Source: Aphelocoma coerulescens (Eukaryota; Chordata; Aves; Passeriformes; Corvidae). Taken from it: DNA of 64,000 nucleotides. The translations under genes and the position numbers were made by a program. The stretch spans positions 25,439,967 through 25,503,966 of the forward strand of contig NC_091022.1 in assembly GCF_041296385.1 (NCBI RefSeq), given 5' to 3'. Shown here piece by piece: positions 12,360 to 22,812 of this stretch; within the stretch, counting starts at the first letter, position 1, and the number at the start of each line of letters is the position of its first letter. Under the pieces are notes generated by a model. That model saw only the letters and a program-made list of their open reading frames with translations. It did no database searches and was not told the DNA's origin.

Positions 12360-13290
12360 CTAAGTGACAAGTAAGTGCAAAAAGAGACATTGTCAGACAG
12401 ATTAAATCTGCAAAATAGAAAAGCAAAGCAAGGAATTTAGGGGAAAATCTCTCTGCCTATGTGCTAAACTTATCCTAGAGAGATTCTCTGCCTGCAGACT
12501 CAACATCTGGCTGCTCTAAAATGTTGGTTTGGGACCATTTTAGAAGTTGTCATCCTCACATTGTGTATTGCTAATTTCCACAGAAACATTCTTCTGTCTT
12601 GACTATTTTGGTTTTACTGCTTCCTGGGGTCATATTTTCCCATATGACTGGTGGCCTGGTCTCCTCCTGGTTCCTCAGTGACAGAAAGGAGATGAGAGCT
12701 TGGGCATACACCGATTCTCCCCACAGTACTCTTAGCTTTGTGTCCCTTGGAGCAGTTTCATTCACCCAAGAAGTAGTGATATTTACTTCTGCCTTTCCTA
12801 CCACAAAAAAAATGACCACCCCAGAGTCAGCTTCTTCTCCAAAAGAACCAGACTGTTTTATGAAGTCCTAGAAATATGGACCTGAAAATGCCAGCTGGCT
12901 CAATCAGATGGAGTTTTCTCTAAACCTATTTTGTTCTTCTATACCATATCTATAGTAATGTGTCCAACCTCAGTGTCTATTGCTTGGCATCCTGTTATAA
13001 TGGGAAAAAGAGATTTACCAGAACACACTCTCCAATGCATGGAATGTCTTTTAAATTTATTCTTCTAATAAAGTTGGAGATGAAAATTTGGGGAAACAAT
13101 GGTGAAACGTGTCCAAAATGTCAAACCATGGAGCAGATTGAGATGCTGAGATCCAGCTGTGAAATTCCACAATGGATCTCCTCTCAGAGATCTGCCAGAG
13201 AGGAGCTGGGCTGTACTACTTACAGCTTCAAGTTAACTACACTGAAATTTGGCACTAAAGGAAAAATGTCCCTTTTTCTTGTATTTCTAG
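12360..13290. other. No gene recognised
   Basis: A 131-codon plus-strand frame at 12960-13355 runs into the candidate exon below but shows no domain. Nothing else was identified. Confidence 0.4.
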
Positions 13291-13351
13291 CAATTTCCCA
13301 GCAGGGACCAGTGGCCAGCAGCCAGGTTTCAAAGGGAACTATGATTGATGG
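13291..13351 (+). other. Candidate 61-nt exon (unrecognised)
   Basis: The acceptor GTCCCTTTTTCTTGTATTTCTAG is strong and the donor ATGG|GTGAGT is good. One frame is open throughout (ISQQGPVASSQVSKGTMIDG), entering in phase 1. The other two frames have stops. The phase does not match the 7347-7416 candidate, so the two are not directly joined coding exons. Confidence 0.2.
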
Positions 13352-14410
13352 GTGAGTATGTAATTGGGAAAATATCTTGCTGCTTCCTCATGTCTAATTC
13401 CCACTGCTTGTGAAGGCTGTATCCCAAAGTACTGCTGGGAATAAACAAATGAGTTTCCTTTCTTGGACTTGTTGATGCTTATGAGATGGACAGTTCAATG
13501 TGAAATCACTTCACGCTCATTAAGTGCTGATTTGACATTTGCATACAGAGGTACATAAAGAGAGCTTCCCAAATAATCAGAATTCATAAAGGCTCATTGT
13601 TAGCAGGGGAAAATATGGCTTCCAGGGATCAGGTCTGCTGTGGGTAGAGATCCATGTAAGCCCTGGATGATCCTCCTGGTGTCACTGAAAGTGGGTCTTT
13701 TTGGATTCCTGCTCTGCCTAACTCCCCAGTGAGGTTGCATCCTCCTGGCAGAATGCAGGGGGGTATTTGAATAGTTTAGGCCAGTGGCAGAAAGTGGTTC
13801 AGATGTAAAGGATAGTTCTGCTGCACTTCACAACTGTTTTTAGTGTGTGGTTAAGACTTCTGTAAGGTTGGACGGTATTTTGTACATCAGGATTCTCCAG
13901 GTGATGGCATCAGCATGGATGAGTGAAGCACCTGTAAAGCTGAATGAGTGGTAAAAGACAGAACCCAAGAAAACTTTCTTATGTCCATCTATTTTTTGAG
14001 GGCAGTCGATTGATGGGTTCTCTCTTGCTAAAAGGAACAAATTTGGACAATTCCCCCCAAATCATTATATCTTCCATTACTTTAAATGAAATGTCAAGAC
14101 CATATGAATAATTGAAAAAATACACCAGTGGCAGGAAGGAGCTATTAAGGGGATTTTTTCCCCTCCATTCTGATTTTGCTATTTCTGCAGTGAGTATTTG
14201 GACATGCAATTTTTTTTTAACCTTCAGATTCATTGAGTGCCAGTGATTAGTTGCAAAGCAAGAAAATGTTCAGATACCAGTGTTTTGCAGATGTTATCCA
14301 TTGTTGATGATGCTGTCTTGAGGTTAACTACAAAATAATAAAAAAAGCAACCTCAGAGAGAGTCAGAGAGCCCTTGGGAATGGTAATGCAGTACAGAGCC
14401 TTTCACCCTG

Positions 14411-14424
14411 AGGTCAGCAGGTCA
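14411..14424 (+). promoter_or_regulatory. DR2 nuclear-receptor element
   Basis: AGGTCA-GC-AGGTCA is two perfect half-sites in direct repeat with a 2-bp spacer, the arrangement bound by retinoic acid receptor/RXR heterodimers on DR2 elements. The motif is seen directly. Occupancy and target gene are unknown. Confidence 0.5.
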
Positions 14425-17334
14425 AACCCATTCCAGATCAGGAGTGACCAGCAGTGATTACATGTCTGCTTTCAGATTCACAGAGAGGATTTGCAAAATG
14501 TTACTCTTATTAGTGCTACCGGAAGGCCATTCCTGCACCTATATTACAAATCCTGCTGGTTTGTGTGATTCTATCTAGACAAAATGGGAATGGATGAATA
14601 CTTTATAAATGTACAAAAATATGGGCTTATTTACAGTACAAAAATCATCAGAGTTGTCATCATTTGCCCTTTTGTGAGCCAGCATGGTAGAAAGATCAAG
14701 GATGCAATTGACTACAATTAAGGACTTTATTCTTGCCCTTGGGGTCAAACTCAGAACATTCATAGCTCCTGCCACAAAGCTAAGTCACTCTTCCTGGGTA
14801 TTTCACTAGACGTATTTATCACCAAAATTGTCCAAGCATCTTAAATCAGTGCAAATTAAACCACATGCAGATGGAAAGAGCAAATGCAATAAATGGATTA
14901 ACAGAGAAAAACAAGAAATAGCAATTAAAAAAAATGAAAAAGCTGATAACATAAGAAAAACTCATCAGTCTCTCTAAGTCTGTTAGGGACAGTGCTGACA
15001 CACACACACCTTCCACGAGAAGCATAGCTGCAGGCAGTACATTAGACATGTGGAAGGAGTACTGCATGAAGTCAAAGAAAATCTAAGATTCTCTTCCTCT
15101 GCCATAAATCATAGTGCATGGGTTGTTTTTTTTTTTCAAGGAAAGATGGAAGATTGAGTTTTGCAGTGTAGGGCTGCATATTTTAGCTTCTGCTTTTCAA
15201 GAAATGGCCCCATTTCTGGATTATGTGACATGCATTATGTTGTCATTTTCAACATGGGCAGTAATACTGAAACCTACTCCATCCTGTACCCTGCTCTCTT
15301 GTCTTGTGCCCCATCCCTTCTCCCTGATTGCTACTTTTCAAGCAATTTCTCTTAAGCAGTTTCCATTCTTGCTTTTCAACTGAAATTTGAGGCTGTGAAA
15401 TATGTTAACTTCTCTGAGGCAGCAGATGACTGAAATCCACTTCCATCCTGGCCATATATTTAGGAGGCCAAATATTTTGGCATCATTAGATGTGCTCACA
15501 CCATACAAAGCAACACTACATAGATATACTGAATATGGCACTGGTATTCTAATAAGTGATGTGATTGGATCAGACCAATTAATCCATCTAGAAGCTAAGC
15601 ATGATACTGACTTTACACCACAGTGGGATCTCATTTTGGGGATCGTGCATTGCTCATTATCTACAGGAAACAACACAAGATGAAGGAGAAATTAGTGTGG
15701 AAGAATAAAACATAAGATGTAATAAAGGTAAAGGTGAAGATGCGAGTTTGAGGAGGAAAAGAAATGGGATTGCCAGAGCACAAAGGACATGGAAATCATA
15801 TGCTTCATTGAACCATGAGTGGGGGGTCTATTGGACTTTCTGCCATAAAACAGGTGGTGCTGATGGGCCATGCTGCATGGTCAGTCCCCTCTTTGGAAAC
15901 ATTACTGTAGGGCCCAGAACTGCAGTAATGTTGTCAGCTTTATAACAACTTCTGCACCAGTGTTTGTGAGCTCTTCCTGTAGCACATCTTGACCAAATAC
16001 TGAGCACAAAATTTCATGTTTAGTAACAGCAGAACAGTGGTGAAATTGTTCTCTAATGTAATTTTCACTGGAAAGAAATAGAAACCATCTTTCTCCATCT
16101 CAAGGGTTAAAGTAACTCTCTTGAAGACAGTGATGCTCTAACAGTAGGGGCCTTGGGTCCATGCCTAAACCACCTGCCTTTATTAATTATTCTCATCTAT
16201 CACATCTATGAGGACAGTCTCTAAAGGCAACCCGTTAGGTTTTGGTACAGACTGATATGATTAATGGGAATCTCCAACCTAACTGGTGGAACTCTCCCAA
16301 GTTCATTTAATCCACTTCTCCCCCTCTGCATAAGCCCCACTTTAAACCAAGCTTCACTATGGCCTGCAGTTTGCACGAGGCAATGGTCTGAAACATTTAG
16401 GGACTTTCAGGTGGCTTCCATCAAAGCTGGCTTTCTCTGAGTTCACATCAGCTGAGAGCTGGCTGTGCCACAGCAGTGGTATAACAGAAATTGTTTGATA
16501 GTAATCTATTTCCCTTCCTGATCTGAAGTGAACTGGAGTTCTTCAGATATATTTTCTCCTTCCAGAGGTGGGGGTCCATCTCTGTCACAAAATGGCAGAA
16601 TCCAGTGTGCAGGAACAGAAGAGCCTTGCACTCAGTGAGTAGTCTGAAATTTCTCTCTTCCTGCTTCCTCACCCACCCCACCTCTAGCTCTGCTGAATCA
16701 GCCATGGGAATGCTGCCCTTTCTCTCAAGCTCTGCAAGCCAGTGATGCCTCTTAAAATCTGGCACGATGAAGTGGATATGCCCATGTGGGTGTTTTGCTG
16801 CTCCAGCTTCAGCTTTGCTTAACTTTCCTTCCCCTGCCGTGGAATGGGCAGCTGTTTAAAGAGCTTTTTAAATAATGAGTTTGAAGAAGCACAGACAAAG
16901 TAGAAACAAGATTACGAGGTCACAGAGGTGAGGGGAGCTGACCCCATCTGAGAATGAAGGAAATGTGAGTTCAGAGTAGTGTGGCCGGTGCTCTGGAGCT
17001 GTGACCCTGCCCTGGGAGCTGTGTGACAGAGGGCTGCCCAAGAACACCTCTTTTCAGCTGATCTCCCTTCCCAGTTTTCAGGTGCCAGTGCTGTGAAGAC
17101 TTAGTGTTTTCTTACTCAACCCCATGGTTCTCTGCTTTCTGATAGAGGGCTCCTATGGGCTCCAGTAAGTGTGGGAAGCAAAATCTTTGGGAGAACTGCT
17201 TCTTTGTGGCTGTTTACTGTAATAGGTGCGGGTTTTTTAGCTTAGAACTGGATCTGCACTGTGTGGTAATGGTTGTGTTTGCTTGTTGTGTTGTGTTTTG
17301 TTTGTTTTTCTCCTGTGAAGCTTGGAAACAGAGC
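14425..17334. other. No gene recognised
   Basis: Mostly unique sequence with scattered frames under 115 codons. Frames at 15338-15676 (minus) and 15402-15683 (plus) overlap on opposite strands and are not credible genes. No repeat family was identified. Confidence 0.45.
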
Positions 17335-17356
17335 AAGGGATATTTAAATATCCCTT
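17335..17356. repeat. Perfect 22-bp palindrome
   Basis: Eleven bases AAGGGATATTT are followed directly by their exact reverse complement, with no spacer. With a one-base bulge, flanking GC dinucleotides extend the symmetry. A sequence of this size can extrude as a cruciform or serve as a dimeric protein site. It is expected far less than once by chance in 64 kb. Confidence 0.9.
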
Positions 17357-17418
17357 AGCAGGACAACATGCTCTGCTTGGGGGAAAAAATCCCATGAAAA
17401 CATTTCTGTTTACACACT

Positions 17419-17442
17419 GGGGCAGGGGCGGTGGGGTGAGGG
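17419..17442 (+). other. G-quadruplex motif, plus strand
   Basis: GGGG-CA-GGGG-CGGT-GGGG-TGA-GGG has four G-runs and loops of 2, 4 and 3 bases. It lies 60 bp from the 22-bp palindrome. Confidence 0.7.
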
Positions 17443-17816
17443 AGTCAATGGTAATCCTTAATTTGTGTCTCAGCTAATGATGGAATGCATCTGAACTGAG
17501 AATTACATGTTAAGTGATGATTACTTGCTGTGGTGACTTTCTCCACAGTAGCAAACTCTCCCATAACTGCCCATTGGATTAAATGCTTCAAAATGAGAAA
17601 AATTCAGTTTAGGAGAGCAGCAATCCTCCAAGAAATTGAACTTGTATTTTTCTTTTAATGTTCATGAGTTCTGCAGAAAGAAGTCCCTCTGAGCCCAACA
17701 TGGAGAAGGTATCATTAGAGAAATGAAAATTAGTAGAAGTGCTACAATAAAACTATAGTGCAGAACCATAGACCTCAATGCTGCCATGTCTGTTCAAAGG
17801 CTTGCCTCCTATCCTG

Positions 17817-17868
17817 AAACTCTTTAAAAGAGTTTTAATGGCAATTAAATTGAAGGTTATTGCCATTA
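17817..17868. repeat. Two abutting inverted repeats
   Basis: The first inverted repeat is AAACTCTTT, one central A, then AAAGAGTTT (17817-17835). The second begins at the very next base: TAATGGCAAT, a 13-nt loop, then ATTGCCATTA (17836-17868). Both stems are perfect. Together they would form two adjacent hairpins if transcribed or extruded. Confidence 0.85.
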
Positions 17869-17967
17869 TTCCAGTTATGCACTGCTCTTCCCATTCTGAT
17901 TACACTAAACTTGCTTAAAAGGGGGTTAGAGAAATTAATTCTTGACAGAAGAAATCTTGTGTCGTTG

Positions 17968-17982
17968 AGGTCAGGGTGACCT
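17968..17982. promoter_or_regulatory. Perfect oestrogen response element
   Basis: AGGTCAGGGTGACCT is the full consensus inverted repeat of two AGGTCA half-sites with a 3-bp spacer, the classic high-affinity oestrogen-receptor site known from vitellogenin genes. All 12 half-site bases match. Whether it is used in vivo cannot be told from sequence. Confidence 0.6.
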
Positions 17983-20231
17983 CATGAGTTCCTTCCCCCG
18001 CCCAAGAAACATTCATTTTATGGTCTGAGGGAACTATGTCTTGGGTGGATCCCAAAGATGCAAGTGGGAAACAACCCCCCAGCCCCTCAGGCTGGGCCCT
18101 TGAGAGTTCTTTGGTTTTTAAAAACAACAGAACTTGCTTAGCAGTTGCCAGCTTTGAGCGTACATAGCTGTTTGTGATGAATTTCTCTGGGCAACCTGAG
18201 ATCTCTCCTATAAATTTCTATTCATGAATGGGTACAGCTGGCATCTACTGTGTGTAATTCAAGACTGTAAAGTAACTATTTTACTGATACAGTGTTCTTT
18301 TGAAAGCTTCCCAATGGTTTAAAAGACCTTGTCAGCTGTGTACTTGAGTAGGCAATATTATATCCTTCTCTTCTACTCTGTCTGGGAGAGACAGCTTCAT
18401 TCCTGCTCACTGCAAATTGGTAAATATCCTCTCCTTTGCAAGAACATTGCATGAGGTGGTCCTTTCTGTGTCTTTGGGTGATCAGCTCTCCATATTTTTA
18501 CCTTTTCCCAAACAAATATTTTTTCATACTTTGAGTTATTGTTTCTCTGAACTATGCTGACATTGAGGGACAGGGCTTTTCAGCTTTTAAGGATGTAATT
18601 TTTTTCCCTTCTCTCCCCAAATATTTGGCTAAATTGGACCTGAAACTAGTCTGCTTTTAATTCTTAATACACCAGAAGTTCCCAAGTCCCTCAAGTGCTG
18701 TGGGAAATTATACTCTCTTTATTTTCTGAGCAAATGGCAGCAGCAGTTGTCTGCAATAGCTGAGAGAGGTCTCATTTTACAGAGCAGCTTCTTTGGGGCT
18801 TTGCTGATCCCCTGTCTGTAGGACAGACCCATTAACAGAAAGGCTACAGCCAAGGATCAGCACATCGAAGGTCTCCAGCCTCAGCAGAGACCCCCAGGAA
18901 TCTGGGCAGATTTCCATTGGAAACTTGCCTTGGAATCAATAAAATTTCATTAAACCAATGCTGTGCCAAATGTAGCATATAAGGCTCAATGAAAAAAATT
19001 TGCTGGCTCTCATAATTTTCCCAATACAATTCTCTGGCCCATACTTTCTATTTCTACTGCCTCCTTGCCCTTCCTAGTAAAATTAGCTATTGCAGACAAC
19101 AGCTGTAAACAAAAGGACAGCTAAACCATTACCCAAAGGCCACTAACTACTGCAGCAAACCCAAGTAATTCACAAATAAGTCTGAAAAATTTATAGTTTG
19201 AACAGATTTTTCCATAGTTTTCAATTATCCATTGCAGACTTCTCTGCACTACTATTTTTAGGAAAGATCAGCCTATGATAGTTTAGTTTTCTGTTTATGA
19301 CTTATAGTGCTAAAAGTGGTTGTGGAATATGCTGTCTTCGAAGGATGACTGCTGCTTTGGGAGATCCCATCACAGTCCTTATTTGTGTCAGCAACCTTAG
19401 ACAAACCAGTGAAGCCACAAATATTAATAGCAGAAATGGAGATATAGAAGGATGGAAAAGATATGAGAAGAACCATGTTGGTCTGAATCAAGAGATTCTT
19501 TGCAAAGGGGAGAGAAAGGGTTGGCTCTCCTCTGAGCCAACATCTGTTTTCCCAAAATAGATTATCTGATCTATAAACTATCTAAGCTTCCTCATTTATT
19601 AACTACATGGAATAACTGCTTTACTCTACAACAACCACACCATCAAAACCCCTTACTAAATCCCATGACTGGAAGCTGTAACTCGTCAAATTCAGTCTAA
19701 ATATAAAGTGCAGAACTTCAGTTTTGCAGGTAATTGCAGAACCGGAGTAATGTATCTGAAAGCACTGGGAGCTGTCTCTAGTTTGGCGTATGGGTGCTAG
19801 CATTGCAATGTTTTGGGTTTTTTATCTCAATTTAGATAAAAATTATAATTATAGTGCAAGAAATCTTGAATGGCATGGGATTTTTATTTGGCTGGTGCTT
19901 TGTAGAAAGGGCGGATTTGAACAGTCTTTTCTAAAATCTAAGATTTAAAGTCTATGAAATATTTGCAGCACCCATGTTATGTGAACTGTTGATTCTTACA
20001 TATACCAAAGCCCTGGGGGAATTCAGTCATAACATTTCCTCACCTATTTGCTGAAAGGATCAGCATGATCACACCAAGAAAGGTATACAGGGATAAAATA
20101 AGATAGAAGGTATAATGCATAAAAAAAGCTGTAATTACTTTCCCTCTGAGTTTAACTGAATAAAAGCAATGGATCTTTTATTTTTTTACCAGTAGATTTT
20201 TTACAAATAGACTTAAAATATTTCCTTTTAG
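17983..20231. other. No gene recognised
   Basis: Unique AT-rich sequence with only short frames. No repeat or RNA gene was recognised. Confidence 0.45.
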
Positions 20232-20400
20232 ATTTGTGGCTCGAACAGCTGCAGCTGAAACCAGAAATCAGCAAAGCCCCTTGTTTTTATTGGCGCTGGA
20301 GTGGCTTGTTGAAAATGGATTGGATTACGGGGATCAATCAGCAGCAGGTCGAGGATGCAGAGGGAACTCTGCCAATGCAGCGGGCTGCCAGGAGCAGTGA
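20232..20400 (+). other. CpG-bearing candidate exon or conserved element
   Basis: An acceptor-like TTTCCTTTTAG ends at 20231. The next 169 nt stay open to a TGA at 20398-20400, entering in phase 2 and beginning FVARTAAAETRNQQSPLFLL. A second plus frame (20234-20428) is open over the same bases. Five CpGs occur here, well above the surroundings. Two E-boxes CAGCTG sit in tandem at 20246-20257. No downstream donor or poly(A) signal fits, so a conserved regulatory element is as likely as an exon. Confidence 0.25.
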
Positions 20401-20428
20401 AAATCCTTGGGCTAGTGGCAAGTCCTAA

Positions 20429-22734
20429 TGTACTGGAAAATCCATTGTTTTATAAAGAGCTTTGGAGATAGGAAGAAGATTGAGTTGCAGAAGAATGCAG
20501 AAATAACAATAATACTATCCCAAGTGCCTGTTGTTCCTTTGCACGTGGCTGAAAGGAAAACAAACTCCATGGAGATGCTGCCTGAGTGTAAGTCTAGGCA
20601 GTGCCAAGAGATGATCAGAAATAGGACAGATGCTAAAGCATGACCTTTCCTGAGTCATAATTTAGGAAACAGAACATTTCTGATTTTCAATAACAGTCAA
20701 TAAGAAATTTGCACGCTGCTGTATGGTTCGGTCCTGGACAGTTCTGGATTCTCCCAGAATGGTGTTGATTGCTCTTGCTCTCTCTTAAATGAGCTGAATA
20801 ATCTTGTCATTGTTCTGGAGATAGTTCAAAAGATATTAAGCCTTGGTTAATGTTGGGATAAGCTGACACCCCTTTGTGTCCCCAGTTACACAGGAGATTC
20901 ATTACACATCTTGCTGGGAATATTACTAAATAGGCTAAAATCAGAGTAATTAATAACTTCTGCATTCAGCTGTGATGGTTCTGTCATATATTAATTAGCC
21001 CCCTCATTCAGCTGAAGATGCCTCATAGCCATCTGAATTCTAAAGCCACACATGTCAGAGAGATGGTCATGAATCCTGCCTGCCCATGTTGACTTAGGAA
21101 TCAGATTTTCTAGATGAAAGACAGGCATATGCTGACCTACACTCCTGAGTATTTGGGAATATCGACCTCCAGCTGGATGCTGAATCGAACAGTAGTTTGC
21201 AATTCCAAGAAATGTTTGCAGCATGTGGCTTATTCTCTTGAACGTTGGTCACGTGGCGAGGTAACACAGATGTTTTCCCCAAATATAATCATTATTAAAG
21301 ACAGGTAGCTCTGGTAGAATCATAGAGGAGGAATGGATCTCTCTGATGACAACATCTATTCCTGTGTCAGTGGCAGGATGTGGTTCCCGCGAGACCTTGT
21401 GTCAGATATCAAACCGATTCTGTGCTTGAATTTAGCCAAATGTCTGGCATGAAAGGATTAGAAAATCCACTTCACGAGCAGAGTTTATAACAATAATAAA
21501 AGTTCTCCAAACTTGGAAGCCTAATGAAAATCCACGTAACAATCTAAGAAAAGCTGCACAGTGGAAAAAGTGAGGCATTTGAACATTCTCCCTCTTTCTG
21601 CATTGGGCTCTGGTACTCTTGGTGGGACTGATTCTTAGGTGTGGAAGCACTGCAGTTCCCCTTGGAGAAATGTTCTCCTTTTCTGCTTGCAAGAGACCAG
21701 ATTTTACATTGTAATATCAGGCTGAGAAGAGAAAGTTTCAGAGATTTGTTAATTCTGGTTTGGAATAGCAAACTCTTTGTGAAAGAATTTGGGAAGTAAG
21801 GTTTTTAGGGACAAGTGTAAGTTTTTACTTCACAATTTCGTATCAGTGCTGACTCTCAAAACCTTTTAGGATGTAAGATTTTTTAAATATCAAAAAAAAA
21901 TACAGTACTTTGAAAGGAAGATGTGGAATCTTTCTTTCTCAAATCTGAAGGCTTCTGAACATATTCCTCTCCAGAATAAAGTGCCAGCAGAACAGAAGAC
22001 TGTTTTTGTTCCTTTCCTTATTTTTTCTATCACCCGGCTGCTTTTTATGCTATATTTGGGACATAGATGTTAGATGATTTGGGAAAGGAATGTCTGTTTC
22101 TAGTTGCTCAGTGGAATGCCTGAAACACTCTAAAACATTTTTTGGACAGTAAAATAATATAATGTAGTTCAGAGATCTTGGGATAGAAGGTTTAGAGTGG
22201 AGGGGGTTATTTCTGTTTTCTGTGATGTCAATTTTCTAAGGCTGTGATATCAGTATCTCTCCCAAAACATAAAATATACACAGGACTATGTTCTGTTGCT
22301 TGCTAAGCTGAGGATAACCGGAAAATTGTTCCTTTCCAAAGTTTTGTGGTAATGCTGCCAGAAAGAAGGGCACTGTAAGGGATATCTGTGCTGGTTTTGA
22401 GGACTGTCTCTCAGACCATATTTCATCTGTACTGCTTTCTCATCCCAAATGCTCAGGGACATTTTCTGGAAGGGGCTCACTTCCAAACAGTGAAGTACCT
22501 CATATACCCTTCTCTAATAAAGTGCACAAACAGGGAACTCGGCCTGCTGCCAGGACTGACTGGTCATTTATTTTTCATATTCATAATACACTGTGAGCAT
22601 CACTGGCTGTCAGAGAATGTACCAGGACCTCACAGGTCAAAGCAAAAATCTTGCTACTTGAGCTGGCAAAAGTGCTAATTTGTTATCCTCAGGAAAGGAT
22701 TCAGGAATGAAAAGCATATTCTGTTTTAGGCCCT
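20429..22734. other. No gene recognised; possible degraded CR1
   Basis: At about 21314-21365 the sequence GTAGAATCATAGAGGAGGAATGG and following bases weakly resemble the reverse complement of a CR1 3' end. The rest is unique, with short frames only. Confidence 0.35.
21314..21365 (-). mobile_element. Possible degraded CR1 3' end
   Basis: TAGAATCATAGAG followed by GGAATGGATCTCTCTGATGA resembles the minus-strand CR1 pattern (tail repeats, then GGAAGGGACCTCT...GATCATC). Several mismatches make this a weak call. Confidence 0.3.
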
Positions 22735-22742
22735 GAGTGAGG

Positions 22743-22812
22743 CACCTGTCAGGGTGCAGGTAAACAGCCAAACCCTATTTACACCTGCTGGTGCAAAAGC
22801 GTCATGTACCTG
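22743..22812. promoter_or_regulatory. Cluster of ZEB/Snail-type E-boxes
   Basis: Within 70 bp there are CACCTG (22743, 22782) and TACCTG on either strand (22757-22762 as CAGGTA, 22807-22812). These are preferred sites for ZEB and Snail zinc-finger repressors, and E-protein bHLH factors also bind CACCTG. The clustering is visible; function is inference. Confidence 0.35.

Noticed and set aside
14306..14411. TGATGA and CTGA boxes that could suggest a C/D snoRNA
   Set aside because: No terminal stem, no C'/D' pair, and spacing longer than usual.
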